Notes: generated by a model from the letters alone, not told the origin. A stretch of 64,000 bases of DNA from Georgenia sp. EYE_87 (GCF_023148685.1 NZ_JAHXNL010000002.1:1-64000); one strand, 5' to 3'; positions 6,896-15,946 are shown, counted from the stretch's first letter. Translations and numbers: made by a program.

Positions 6896-8638
6896 GTGCC
6901 TACCGCCGTCGTGATCGTCATCGTCGTCGCGGTCCTGTTCTTCCTGGGGTACCGCTACTACTCCGCCTACCTCGCCCGGAGGGTGTACGGGCTCGAGGCC
7001 TCCTTCGTGACGCCCGCCCACGAGTTCGAGGACGGGATCGACTACGTGCCGACGAACAAGCACGTGGTCTTCGGCCACCACTTCACCTCGGTGGCCGGGG
7101 CCGCGCCGATCGTCGGCCCCGCCATCGCCGCGTTCTGGGGCTGGGGACCGGCGCTGGTCTGGATCGTGCTCGGCACCATCTTCGCCGCCGGCGTGCACGA
7201 CTTCGGCGCCCTGGCCGTCTCGGTGCGGCACAAGGCCCGCAGCATCGGGTCCATCGCCCGCGACGTCGTCTCGCGCCGGGCCCGGACCCTGTTCCTCTTC
7301 ATCATCTTCTTCCTGCTCACCCTGGTGAACGCGGTGTTCGCCGTCGTCATCGGCAACCTCTTCATCGCGAATCCCGGCGCGGTCCTGCCGATCCTCGTGG
7401 AGATCCCCATCGCCATCGCGATCGGCCAGTACGTCTACCGCAACCGGACGGCGGCGCTGGTGCCCTCGCTCGTCGGCGTCGTCCTGCTGTACGCCCTCAT
7501 CGTCGTGGGCCAGTACGTCCCGCTCGACATCACCCCGTGGGCGGACGCGCTCGGCATCGAGAACCCGCGCAACCTGTGGATCATCCTGCTGTTCGCCTAC
7601 ACCTTCGTCGCCTCGCGGATCCCGGTGTGGGTGCTCCTGCAGCCCCGCGACTACATCAACTCCCACCAGCTGTTCATCGCCCTCGGCGTCATCGCCCTGG
7701 GCATCTTCGTCGGCTGGGAGACCGTCGTGGCGCCCGTGGTCAACGACGTGCCGGCCGGGTCCCCGTCGATCTTCCCGTTCCTGTTCATCACGATCGCGTG
7801 CGGTGCGATCTCCGGCTTCCACTCCCTGGTCTCCTCCGGAACCACCTCGAAGCAGCTCGACAAGGAGACGGACGCCCGCTACGTCGGCTACATGGGGGCC
7901 GTGGGTGAGGGCTCGCTCGCCGTCGGCTCGCTGCTCGCGGTGACCGCCGGGGTGGCGGCGACCCGCGTGGACTGGGACGCCCTCTACGCAGACTTCTCGA
8001 CGGCGTCCGGCGGGGCGACCGGAAACTTCGTCAACGGCGTCGCCCAGTTCGCCGGGAACCTCGGGGTCCCGTTGCAGGTCGCGACGATCTTCGCCGCCGT
8101 CGTGGTCATTTCGTTCGCGGCGACCACGATGGACACCGGGGTGCGGCTCCAGCGCTACGTCGTCCAGGAGATCGCCGAGATCGCCGGCTGGCACAAGCTC
8201 TCGCGGAACCTGACGCTCGCCAGCGTGGTCGCGGTCGTCGTCCCGCTGGGGCTCGCGCTGCTCCCCGGCGGCGGGGACGCCGGGTACGCCTTCGGTGTGC
8301 TGTGGCAGCTCTTCGGCACGACCAACCAGCTCACGGCCGGCCTGGCACTCGCGGTCGTGGCGGTGTGGGTGACCCGGCGCGGACGGAACGCCCTCGCGGT
8401 GATGATCCCGCTCGTCTTCCTGCTCGCGATGACCACGTGGGCCCTGATCATCAACCTCGTGCGGTTCATCGAGCTCGGCGAGTGGCTGCTGGCCCCGCTC
8501 GACGCGATCATCTTCGTGCTCGCCATGTGGCTGATCTACGAGGCGGCCGGGGCCATGGTCCGGACCCGCCGCCACGGTCCCGACCTGGAGGACCACGGCG
8601 AGGAGATCGTCGGAGGGAGGCCTGCCCGTGAGCTCTGA
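6896..8638 (+). CDS. cstA: CstA-family carbon-starvation protein / peptide or pyruvate permease
   Basis: A 580-residue polytopic inner-membrane protein starting with GTG (VPTAVVIVIVVAVLFFLGYR). Family hallmarks are DGIDYVPTNKHVVFGHHF near residues 47-64, AGAAPIVGPAIAAFWGWGPA, HDFGALAVSVRHKARSIG, SGFHSLVSSGTTSKQL and DARYVGYMGAVGEGSLA. More than a dozen hydrophobic segments follow one another. CstA proteins import peptides or pyruvate when preferred carbon is exhausted. The length fits the shorter bacterial form. A ribosome site (GAGAGGAGC) supports the GTG start. A CRP/GlxR-like palindrome lies upstream. The next gene overlaps its 3' end by 11 nt. That gene is not the YbdD/YjiX partner found beside cstA in enterobacteria. 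Confidence 0.95.
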   Translation: MPTAVVIVIVVAVLFFLGYRYYSAYLARRVYGLEASFVTPAHEFEDGIDYVPTNKHVVFGHHFTSVAGAAPIVGPAIAAFWGWGPALVWIVLGTIFAAGVHDFGALAVSVRHKARSIGSIARDVVSRRARTLFLFIIFFLLTLVNAVFAVVIGNLFIANPGAVLPILVEIPIAIAIGQYVYRNRTAALVPSLVGVVLLYALIVVGQYVPLDITPWADALGIENPRNLWIILLFAYTFVASRIPVWVLLQPRDYINSHQLFIALGVIALGIFVGWETVVAPVVNDVPAGSPSIFPFLFITIACGAISGFHSLVSSGTTSKQLDKETDARYVGYMGAVGEGSLAVGSLLAVTAGVAATRVDWDALYADFSTASGGATGNFVNGVAQFAGNLGVPLQVATIFAAVVVISFAATTMDTGVRLQRYVVQEIAEIAGWHKLSRNLTLASVVAVVVPLGLALLPGGGDAGYAFGVLWQLFGTTNQLTAGLALAVVAVWVTRRGRNALAVMIPLVFLLAMTTWALIINLVRFIELGEWLLAPLDAIIFVLAMWLIYEAAGAMVRTRRHGPDLEDHGEEIVGGRPAREL

Positions 8639-9098
8639 CCCGCTGATCGTCCTCGTGCGGCCCTGGCGTGACGCGCGCGGGGGCGCCGGCGGCTGCTGCG
8701 CCGCCCCGGTGCCACGCTTCAGGCTGTGCGACGACGAGCCGCTCCCGCGTGCGGAGGACGACGTCTCCCTCCTTCTCGGCCGCACGTACGAGCTGCTCCG
8801 GGACTCGCTGCCGACGGCCGACGTGCAGATCGTCGACGCGAGCAACAGCGTGTACCTCGTGCCGACGACGTTCAGCCGGGTCCGGCGCCGGTCGGGCACC
8901 CGCCCGGCGCTGGCGGCGGCGCTCAGGGCCACGACGCCGGGCGCCGTGCTCGTCGACGGCGAGTGCGTCGGCGACCTGGAGGAGCTGGGACCGGAGGGGG
9001 TGCTCGAGGCCGTCCGTGACGTGGTCGCCGCAGGCCGCGATCCGGAAACCCGGGCAGGCCCGGTCACGGGCGCTGCCGGCTCCCGCGCAGGTGTCTGA
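8628..9098 (+). CDS. cysteine-containing small protein coupled to CstA, function unknown
   Basis: A 156-residue soluble protein starting with GTG inside the last codons of cstA (11-nt overlap), with GGAGGGAGG just upstream. It begins MSSDPLIVLVRPWRDARGG, then GGCCAAPVPRF with adjacent cysteines at about 23-24 and another in RLCDDE. The middle (ADVQIVDASNSVYLVPTTF, TPGAVLVDGECVGDLEELG, GPEGVLEAVRDVVAAG) has the alternating strand-helix layout and the target-site rhythm of thioredoxin-fold or metallochaperone proteins. I recognise no named family. Overlap with cstA implies obligate co-expression, so it may act on the permease or on the redox or metal state linked to it; that is inference. The C-terminal 20 residues look disordered. 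Confidence 0.7.
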   Translation: MSSDPLIVLVRPWRDARGGAGGCCAAPVPRFRLCDDEPLPRAEDDVSLLLGRTYELLRDSLPTADVQIVDASNSVYLVPTTFSRVRRRSGTRPALAAALRATTPGAVLVDGECVGDLEELGPEGVLEAVRDVVAAGRDPETRAGPVTGAAGSRAGV

Positions 9099-9119
9099 CG
9101 CCTGAGGGGTCGAGCAGGG

Positions 9120-9125
9120 CAGGCT
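9120..9125 (+). promoter_or_regulatory. leaderless -10 box for the kinase-like gene
   Basis: CAGGCT ends 7 nt before the GTG start at 9133, and no Shine-Dalgarno site is present. This is the same arrangement as at pyrE and other genes in this window, and fits leaderless transcription. Confidence 0.45.
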
Positions 9126-9132
9126 GGTCCCC

Positions 9133-9447
9133 GTGGACGAGAGCGGAGGAGAGGGGGCGGCCGAGCCGGCCGACGGCGGGCGCCCGGTCGCGGTGCTGAC
9201 CTGCGGACCGGCCGGTGCGGGCAGGACCACCTGCGCCCAGGCGCTCGAGCGCCAGGGGTACGTGCGGTTGGTCGACCTCGACGTCCCGCACGAGGTGCTC
9301 CGCCGACGCCTCCGGGCCCGGCGCGCGCGGGACGATGCCGACGCCCTCCCCGTCTCCGGCGAGCTCCTCTCCCGGTTCCTCGCCGGCTTCGAGGTGCCGC
9401 GCGGCGAGGGGGAGGAGGTCGTCGTCGTCCGGGAGCGCGCTCCGTGA
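9133..9447 (+). CDS. degenerate AAA-type P-loop kinase with an internal deletion
   Basis: A 104-residue protein. Residues about 22-31 hold a Walker A-like loop, GPAGAGRTT, in which the nucleotide-binding Lys is replaced by Arg. Full-length actinobacterial P-loop kinases of this type (about 150-170 residues) have, after the first helix (LERQGYVRL), a lid and a Walker B segment of roughly 60 residues before the block LDVPHEVLRRRLRARR...FLAGFEVPRGEGEEVV. Here VRL runs almost directly into VDLDVPHEVL, so the middle appears to be missing. The C-terminal block itself is intact. The frame is open and tightly coupled to the next gene (4-nt overlap), so it is probably still translated; enzymatic activity is doubtful. 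It could be a relic or a nucleotide sensor. Confidence 0.6.
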   Translation: MDESGGEGAAEPADGGRPVAVLTCGPAGAGRTTCAQALERQGYVRLVDLDVPHEVLRRRLRARRARDDADALPVSGELLSRFLAGFEVPRGEGEEVVVVRERAP

Positions 9448-10259
9448 CGGGGCCACCACCACGGAGTGCGCTCGACGCGTTCGGCGGGTCCGGGAAGCTC
9501 GAGCCGTTGGACGGCGGGCAGGGCACGGCATGGCGGGCGGGGGCCCTCGTGCTCAAGCCGCTCGACATGTCCGAGGCGGAGCTCGAGTGGCAGGCGGACG
9601 TCCTCGCGGCGGTCGACGGGGCCCCTGACGTGCGCGTCGCCCCGCCCGTCCGGTCCGCGGGGGGCCTCCTCGTCGTCGAGGGATGGACCGCGTGGCGCTT
9701 CGAGGTGGGCTCCCCGCCGACGACGGAGCAGTACCGGGAGGTCATGGCCGCCGGGCGCGCGTTCCACCGGCATCTCGACGGGTGGCCGAGACCGGCGTTC
9801 CTGGACCGTCGCGACCACCCGTGGGCCCGGGCGGACCGGGTCGCGTGGAGCGAGGAACCCCCTCCCGACAGGGCTCGCCAGCCGCACGTCAAGGCGCTGC
9901 TCGATGCTCGGCGGCCGGTCCGCGGTCCCGCGCAGCTGGTCCACGGCGACCTCACCGACAACGTGCACCTTCACCCGCACCTGCCGCCGCTGGTGCTGGA
10001 CCTCTCGCCGTACTGGCGCCCGCCGTCGTACGCGACGGCGATCGTGGCGGCGGACGCCGTCGTCTTCCGCGGGGCGGGCCTCGGTCTGATCGAGAGCGTC
10101 TGCGCCGAGGAGGCCGCCGACTTCCCGCAGCTGCTGGTGCGGGCGCTGCTCTTCCGCGCCGTGGCCGACCACCTCCTCGCGCCGGAGAAGGACGAGGACT
10201 GGGTCCGCTGGTTCGCGCCGGCGGTCCGGGCGGTCGTCGCGCTCGCCGAGAGGCGGTAG
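9444..10259 (+). CDS. TIGR02569-type phosphotransferase-like protein
   Basis: A 271-residue protein (GTG start overlapping the previous stop by 4 nt) starting MTGPPPRSALDAFGGSG. It matches the actinobacteria-specific TIGR02569 pattern: GGQGTAWRAGALVLKPLD, a kinase-like N-lobe with a Lys in the VLKP strand, then WRFEVGSPP, HLDGWPRPAFLDRRDHPWARAD, and VHGDLTDNVHLH, which resembles the HGD-x4-N catalytic loop of aminoglycoside-phosphotransferase folds, followed by LVLDLSPYWRPP at the metal-binding position. The substrate is unknown. In other actinobacteria such genes sit near helicase or repair genes, but here the partner is the shortened P-loop kinase. It probably forms a two-gene unit with that neighbour. 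Confidence 0.8.
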   Translation: MTGPPPRSALDAFGGSGKLEPLDGGQGTAWRAGALVLKPLDMSEAELEWQADVLAAVDGAPDVRVAPPVRSAGGLLVVEGWTAWRFEVGSPPTTEQYREVMAAGRAFHRHLDGWPRPAFLDRRDHPWARADRVAWSEEPPPDRARQPHVKALLDARRPVRGPAQLVHGDLTDNVHLHPHLPPLVLDLSPYWRPPSYATAIVAADAVVFRGAGLGLIESVCAEEAADFPQLLVRALLFRAVADHLLAPEKDEDWVRWFAPAVRAVVALAERR

Positions 10260-10316
10260 GGCGGTCATCGTTGTGTCATCGCGACGGTTCTCGAACGACC
10301 CGAGGAGGGGTCCTCG

Positions 10317-10922
10317 ATGCAGGAGCTGATGGTGGACTTCATCGTGTCGCTGGACGGCTACGCGGCCGCAGAGGGCTGGCCCGGGTGGTGGGGGCTCGAG
10401 GGCCCCGAGTACCTCGGCTGGCTCGACCAGCAGGAGGAGAGCGACTACACCCTCCTGATGGGGGCGAACACCTACCGGTTGATGTCCGCGATGTCTGCCG
10501 AGGCCGCCGGGCAGGAGGCGGACTACTCCGCCGACGAGGCGGCCAGCCTGACCGGTCTCGAGGCCGTGCCCAAGATCGTCTTCTCCTCGACGCTTCAGAA
10601 CCCGCTGTCCTGGGCCGGCACCAGACTGGTGAGCGGGGACGCGGTCGAGGCGGTGGCGGCGATGAAGCGGGACGGCGCGACCCCGATGCGCACGCTCGGC
10701 AGCGTCAGCCTGTGCCGCTCGCTCCTGGCGGCGGGTCTGGTGGACCGGTTCCGGCTGGTCGTCTTCCCGGTCATCACCGGGCGGACCGGTCGCGAACGGA
10801 TCTTCGACGGGTACCCCGACGTCTCCCTGGAGATGGTGGCCAGCCGGACGTTCGACGGCCGGCTCCAGCTCCTCGAGTACGTCCCCACGGTGCTCGCGGG
10901 CCCGCCGGGCGCTGCGGCATGA
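10317..10922 (+). CDS. dihydrofolate-reductase-like (RibD C-terminal domain) protein
   Basis: A 201-residue protein starting MQELMVDFIVSLDGYAAAEG. The sequence shows the RibD-C/DHFR fold: first strand and loop (VDFIVSLDGYAA), MGANTYRLM for the second strand and helix, KIVFSSTLQNPL, and a long conserved block LGSVSLCRSLLAAGLVDRFR followed by VVFPVITGRTGRERIFDG. Proteins of this group bind NADPH and reduce small heterocycles, but most have no known substrate. The ATG at 10317 is preceded by GAGGAGGGG. It stands alone between the TIGR02569 gene and the small sheath-like gene. A 17-bp direct repeat includes its stop codon. Confidence 0.9.
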   Translation: MQELMVDFIVSLDGYAAAEGWPGWWGLEGPEYLGWLDQQEESDYTLLMGANTYRLMSAMSAEAAGQEADYSADEAASLTGLEAVPKIVFSSTLQNPLSWAGTRLVSGDAVEAVAAMKRDGATPMRTLGSVSLCRSLLAAGLVDRFRLVVFPVITGRTGRERIFDGYPDVSLEMVASRTFDGRLQLLEYVPTVLAGPPGAAA

Positions 10923-10943
10923 GGGCGGCGCTGCGGCATGAGG
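10908..10943. repeat. 17-bp direct repeat including a stop codon
   Basis: GGCGCTGCGGCATGAGG at 10908-10924 is repeated exactly at 10927-10943. The first copy contains the TGA of the DHFR-like gene (10920-10922), the second the same bases in non-coding DNA. It looks like a small tandem duplication. Confidence 0.8.
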
Positions 10944-11006
10944 GCGTCGCATGGGCGGACGTCGCCGCGGCGGCGGCGGACGGAGGCACGTGATCGGAGG
11001 AGCGAC

Positions 11007-11267
11007 ATGTCGCAGGAGAAGAAGATGGCGGAGCCGCAGCAGCAGGGTCGTAAGCCGGGCGGGTCCTGGCTCAGCCGCGCTGTCCACGTCGAGGAGGTCT
11101 CCGGCGGACCCCGACCGATCGAGGCTGTCGGAACGGCGGTGGCGGCGTTCGTAGGACTCGCGCGACGTCACCCGGTCGGCGCGGCCCTGGGAGCGGTCGC
11201 GGCGGTGTCGGTGGTCGTCGTCGTCGTGCGGGCGCTCCGTGACCGAGGTCGCCGGCCTCGCCCGTAG
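11007..11267 (+). CDS. small membrane protein with a contractile tail-sheath N-arm motif
   Basis: An 86-residue protein starting MSQEKKMAEPQQQGRKPGG. Residues about 20-55 (SWLSRAVHVEEVSGGPRPIE, then AVGTAVAAFVGLARRHP) closely match the N-terminal arm of phage and contractile-injection-system tail-sheath proteins, which typically read LSPGVYVEEV-x-SGSRPIEGVGT-x-VAAFVG-A. Instead of the rest of the sheath, the protein ends in one transmembrane helix (GAALGAVAAVSVVVVVVRAL) and a basic tail (RDRGRRPRP), so the arm would lie on one side of the membrane. GGAGG at 10996-11000 supports the ATG at 11007. No other sheath, tube or baseplate gene is in the window. It may be a decayed and re-used sheath fragment or a membrane tether for an injection system elsewhere. 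The similarity is seen in the sequence; the role is a guess. Confidence 0.7.
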   Translation: MSQEKKMAEPQQQGRKPGGSWLSRAVHVEEVSGGPRPIEAVGTAVAAFVGLARRHPVGAALGAVAAVSVVVVVVRALRDRGRRPRP

Positions 11268-11348
11268 GCTGGCGCCGAGCACGCGCCCGCGCCACGTCGT
11301 CAGGAGACGACCCGCTCCGCCGTCGGGAATGAATCCCCACCCTTCGAG

Positions 11349-11369
11349 GTTGAGCCGTACAGACTCAAG
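11349..11369. promoter_or_regulatory. HAIR site 1 (HspR operator) upstream of dnaK
   Basis: GTTGAGC-N7-ACTCAAG, matching the HspR-associated inverted repeat CTTGAGT-N7-ACTCAAG at 11 of 14 half-site positions or better. It lies just upstream of the putative -35 box. Confidence 0.8.
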
Positions 11370-11384
11370 TTTGAGCCGTCCGAG

Positions 11385-11413
11385 TTGACGCGCTCACCGG
11401 GCCGGTTCAGACT
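11385..11413 (+). promoter_or_regulatory. putative dnaK operon promoter
   Basis: TTGACG at 11385-11390 and CAGACT at 11408-11413 are 17 bp apart. The start of transcription would lie inside HAIR site 2, so HspR bound there would block RNA polymerase. Confidence 0.6.
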
Positions 11414-11432
11414 TGAGTGCATACGACTCAAC
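11412..11432. promoter_or_regulatory. HAIR site 2 (HspR operator) overlapping the dnaK -10 box
   Basis: CTTGAGT-N7-ACTCAAC, a near-perfect HspR-associated inverted repeat, 47-68 nt before the dnaK ATG and overlapping the putative -10 box. Confidence 0.9.
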
Positions 11433-11479
11433 ACAGGTTCTGGTGATCCTCGCCGGACCGGGACGAAGGAGCTACGCAC

Positions 11480-13359
<1,880 letters not shown>

Positions 13360-13363
<4 letters not shown>

Positions 13364-14013
13364 CGGGCGACAACGACCGTTCCGAGGAGGGGTACGAGAA
13401 GCCGGTCGTGCACGACCGCCGGCGGATCGACCCGGAGACCGGGAAGGTGCGTGGGCCCGCCGGCCAGGAGGCGCCGTCGTCCGTCGACGGCGGCGCCCCC
13501 GCCCCGGCCGAGGCGCCCGAGGGCGGCCCGGCGGGGGCCGCGGCGCCCGAGGTGGCCGACGAGCTCGCCCGGGCGCAGGCCGAGGCTCTCGACCTGGCGG
13601 ACCAGCTCGCCCGCCGCAAGGCGGAGCTGTACAACCTCCAGCAGGAGTACAACGCCTACGTCCGGCGCTCGAAGGCCGACGCGGCCGCGCAGCGGCAGGC
13701 CGGCGCCCAGGACGTGGTCGAGGCGCTGCTGGGAGTGCTCGACGAGCTCGAGCTCGCGCGTCAGCACGGCGACCTGACCGGGCCGTTCGCCGCGATCGCG
13801 GAGAAGCTGGAGGGCACGCTCGCCCAGCGCTTCGAGGTCGAGCGCTACGGCGCGGTGGGCGAGGAGTTCGACCCCGCCGTCCACGAGGCGCTGATGCACA
13901 GCACCGACCCGGAGGCCACGGCGACGACGGTCACGCAGGTGCTCCAGCCCGGCTACCGTGCCGGGGAGCGGGTGCTGCGGGCCGCCCGGGTGGCGGTCAG
14001 CAGCCCCGAATGA
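13360..14013 (+). CDS. grpE: nucleotide exchange factor GrpE
   Basis: A 217-residue protein with a GTG start overlapping the dnaK stop (GTGA). The first 60 residues are disordered and Pro/Ala rich. Then comes the long coiled-coil helix ([38 protein letters not shown]), the four-helix dimer region with [18 protein letters not shown], and the C-terminal beta-wing ([20 protein letters not shown], then [20 protein letters not shown]). GrpE drives ADP release from DnaK and acts as a thermosensor in some bacteria. The Phe-Asp-Pro and Gln-Pro-Gly-Tyr motifs that contact DnaK are present. Translational coupling to dnaK keeps the stoichiometry. A 73-bp gap separates it from dnaJ. Confidence 0.98.
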
Positions 14014-14086
14014 GGAAGCAGAGCAGGGCTCGGTGCCGCGGCGGGCTTCCCGCCGCGGCACCTCACGATCGAGGAGGTGAGGCGGG

Positions 14087-15088
14087 ATGACCGGACAGGA
14101 CTGGCTCGAGAAGGACTTCTACGCCGCCCTCGGCGTCCCGAAGGACGCCGACGCCGACACGATCAAGAAGGCCTACCGCAAGCTCGCCCGGACCCACCAC
14201 CCGGACCACAACCCGGGTGACACGGCGGCCGAGGAGAGGTTCAAGTCGGTCGGCGAGGCCTACGCCGTGCTCTCGGACCCCGAGCAGCGCAAGCAGTACG
14301 ACGCGCTGCGCGCGATGGCCGGCGGTGGCGCGCGGTTCTCAGCCGGCCGCGGCGGCGGTCCGGGCGGTGCGGGCTTCGAGGATCTCTTCGGCGACATGTT
14401 CGGCGCCGGGGCAGGGACCACGGGCGGCCCGCGGGTGCGCTACACCACGCAGGGCCAGCAGCCCCCCGGCTTCGAGGACATCCTCTCGGGCATGTTCGGC
14501 GGGGCGGGCACGGGCTTCGGCTCGCGACGGCGGCCCCAGCGCGGCGCGGACGTCACCACCTCCGCCACGCTGCCGTTCCGCCAGGCCGTGTCCGGCTCGA
14601 CCGTCCAGCTCACGGTCGACGGCCGCACCATGACCACCCGGATCCCGCCCGGCGTCCACGACGGCCAGAAGATCCGGCTGCGCGGCAAGGGGCGGCCGGG
14701 GCAGAACGGCGGCGAGCCCGGTGACCTCATCGTCACCGTGCACGTCGAGCCGCACCCCCTGTTCTCCCTCGACGGTAAGAACGTGCGGATCACCGTGCCC
14801 ATCACCTTCGACGAGGCCGCGCTCGGCGCGACGATCGAGGTGCCGACCCTCGACGGGCGCCCGGTGAAGGTGAAGGTCCCGGCGGGCACGCCGTCCGGCC
14901 GGACGCTCCGGGTGCGGCGCAAGGGTCTCAGCGTGCCGATGGGGCCCGACGGCGACCTCCTGGTCACCGTGAACGTGGTGGTCCCGAGCCGTCTCTCGGG
15001 AGCCGCCAAGGACGCCGTGAAGGCGTTCGCCGCGGCGAACGAGGGCGTGAACCCGCGCGAAGGACTGCTGGAGCAGGCCGCGCGCTGA
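14087..15088 (+). CDS. dnaJ: DnaJ-type co-chaperone lacking the zinc finger (class B)
   Basis: A 333-residue J-protein. The J-domain (residues about 10-75) has the HPD motif in [13 protein letters not shown] glycine/phenylalanine-rich linker follows, with two [20 protein letters not shown]-like repeats. The two C-terminal beta domains ([37 protein letters not shown], and [14 protein letters not shown]) are present, but there are no CxxCxGxG zinc-finger repeats. This is the DnaJ/CbpA class B layout, as in many actinobacterial dnaK operons (DnaJ1). It delivers substrates to DnaK and stimulates its ATPase. The ATG at 14087 follows GAGGAGGTGAGGCGGG. A strong hairpin separates it from hspR. Confidence 0.97.
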   Translation: MTGQDWLEKDFYAALGVPKDADADTIKKAYRKLARTHHPDHNPGDTAAEERFKSVGEAYAVLSDPEQRKQYDALRAMAGGGARFSAGRGGGPGGAGFEDLFGDMFGAGAGTTGGPRVRYTTQGQQPPGFEDILSGMFGGAGTGFGSRRRPQRGADVTTSATLPFRQAVSGSTVQLTVDGRTMTTRIPPGVHDGQKIRLRGKGRPGQNGGEPGDLIVTVHVEPHPLFSLDGKNVRITVPITFDEAALGATIEVPTLDGRPVKVKVPAGTPSGRTLRVRRKGLSVPMGPDGDLLVTVNVVVPSRLSGAAKDAVKAFAAANEGVNPREGLLEQAAR

Positions 15089-15143
15089 CGCGTCCGCCGG
15101 GTGGGCCCCCGCCCACCCGGCGCCGGCGCCCGCGGCGCGGACG
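15089..15143 (+). promoter_or_regulatory. hairpin between dnaJ and hspR
   Basis: GCCGGGTGGGC (15096-15106) pairs perfectly with GCCCACCCGGC (15111-15121) around a four-base loop. GCGTCCGC at the left also pairs with GCGGACGC at 15136-15143 to give a longer structure. No T-tract follows, so it is more likely an mRNA processing or attenuation element that sets hspR level than a full terminator. Confidence 0.6.
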
Positions 15144-15180
15144 CCGCGGCACGGTACGAGGCAGAGAAGGGAGGCGGAGG

Positions 15181-15606
15181 ATGGCGACGACCGAGCGGCG
15201 CGAGGACGCGCCCGTGCTGCCCATCTCGGTGGCCGCGGAGCTCGCCGGCATGCACCCGCAGACCCTGCGGCAGTACGACCGGCTCGGGCTCGTGGAGCCG
15301 CGCCGGACCCGCGGGCGCGGACGCCGGTACTCCATGCGCGACGTGCTGAGGCTGCGCGAGGTGCAGCGCCTCAGCCAGGAGGAGGGCGTCAACCTCGCCG
15401 GCATCAAGCGGATCCTGGAGCTCGAGGACGAGCTCGTGCAGGTTCGGTCCGAGAACGAGCGGCTCCGGCTCATCGCCGACCCCGGGCAGCGCATCTTCGC
15501 GGCGGGACCCTCCGGCGACGTGGTCGCGGTCCCACGGGGCACGCGGGTGCGCCGGGTGTCGACCACCACCGCCGGGGCGCTGGTCCTCTGGCGGCCGCAG
15601 CGCTGA
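15181..15606 (+). CDS. hspR: heat-shock repressor HspR (MerR family)
   Basis: A 141-residue MerR-type regulator. The winged helix-turn-helix reads ISVAAELAGMHPQTLRQYD, RLGLVEPRRTRGRGRRYSMR, then DVLRLREVQRLSQEEGVNLA and GIKRILELEDELVQVRSENE, the last being the dimerisation coiled coil. The hallmark of HspR is the combination of the G-MHPQTLRQYD recognition region with binding to HAIR elements. Such elements precede both dnaK (two) and clpB (one) in this window. In Streptomyces HspR works with DnaK as co-repressor, giving feedback control. It is the last gene of the dnaK operon, so it is autoregulated. GGAGGCGGAGG lies just upstream of the ATG. Confidence 0.97.
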   Translation: MATTERREDAPVLPISVAAELAGMHPQTLRQYDRLGLVEPRRTRGRGRRYSMRDVLRLREVQRLSQEEGVNLAGIKRILELEDELVQVRSENERLRLIADPGQRIFAAGPSGDVVAVPRGTRVRRVSTTTAGALVLWRPQR

Positions 15607-15946
15607 CCCGGCAGTGCGGGTCCTGCAGGTCATCGCCTCACCCTCGCCTCACCCTCTCTCACCCTCGCCCTCACCCTGACTCACCCGGTAGTCACCCTCG
15701 CTCACCCCTACCGTCGCCCCTGGCCGTTCGGGTGGTCTTCATCCGTCCGATACTCCTTCGCCGCGGCACCCGCGCGGTGTGCTTCACCCAGGGATTCGGA
15801 CGGCCGTCTCAGGCGCTCGTCCGGACCTGCGGTGGCCCGCCGGGCCACCGCCGAGCGCGACCCGCCTGGTGCGGGAGGGAGCCGTAGGTCGGCTCCCTTC
15901 CCCTCTGGCGGCGTCCGCGACAGGGGTCGGGAACGAGGAGCGCACC
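15607..15946 (+). other. 340-bp gene-free stretch: repeat tract and structured leader
   Basis: No gene is visible between hspR and the LPXTG gene. The first third (15634-15709) is a tract with seven TCACCC units spaced about 10-14 bp apart. The second part holds a long-range helix, CCGTCCGA at 15743-15750 with TCGGACGG at 15796-15803. It also holds a perfect 10-bp hairpin at 15829-15851 (loop GCC) and an 8-bp hairpin at 15876-15898 followed by TTCCCC. The last hairpin is about 50 nt before the start codon. This layout could be a regulatory leader or riboswitch, but I cannot assign a ligand class. Confidence 0.55.

Noticed and set aside
9064-9531. minus-strand 155-residue frame over the kinase relic, as an antisense gene
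   Set aside because: Composition and lack of motifs are those of a shadow; the plus-strand gene has family-conserved ends.
6002-9961. 1319-residue open frame on the minus strand
   Set aside because: Only its end matches the real gene at 6002-6775; the rest is antisense to cstA and its neighbours, with no coherent domains and many His/Asp/Arg-rich shadow stretches.
11007-11267. prophage or injection-system island around the sheath-like gene
   Set aside because: No tube, baseplate, portal, integrase or lysis gene is next to it; its neighbours are housekeeping genes.
15700-15946. c-di-AMP (ydaO-type) riboswitch
   Set aside because: The leader is structured, but I cannot find the conserved core elements, so only a generic structured leader is reported.
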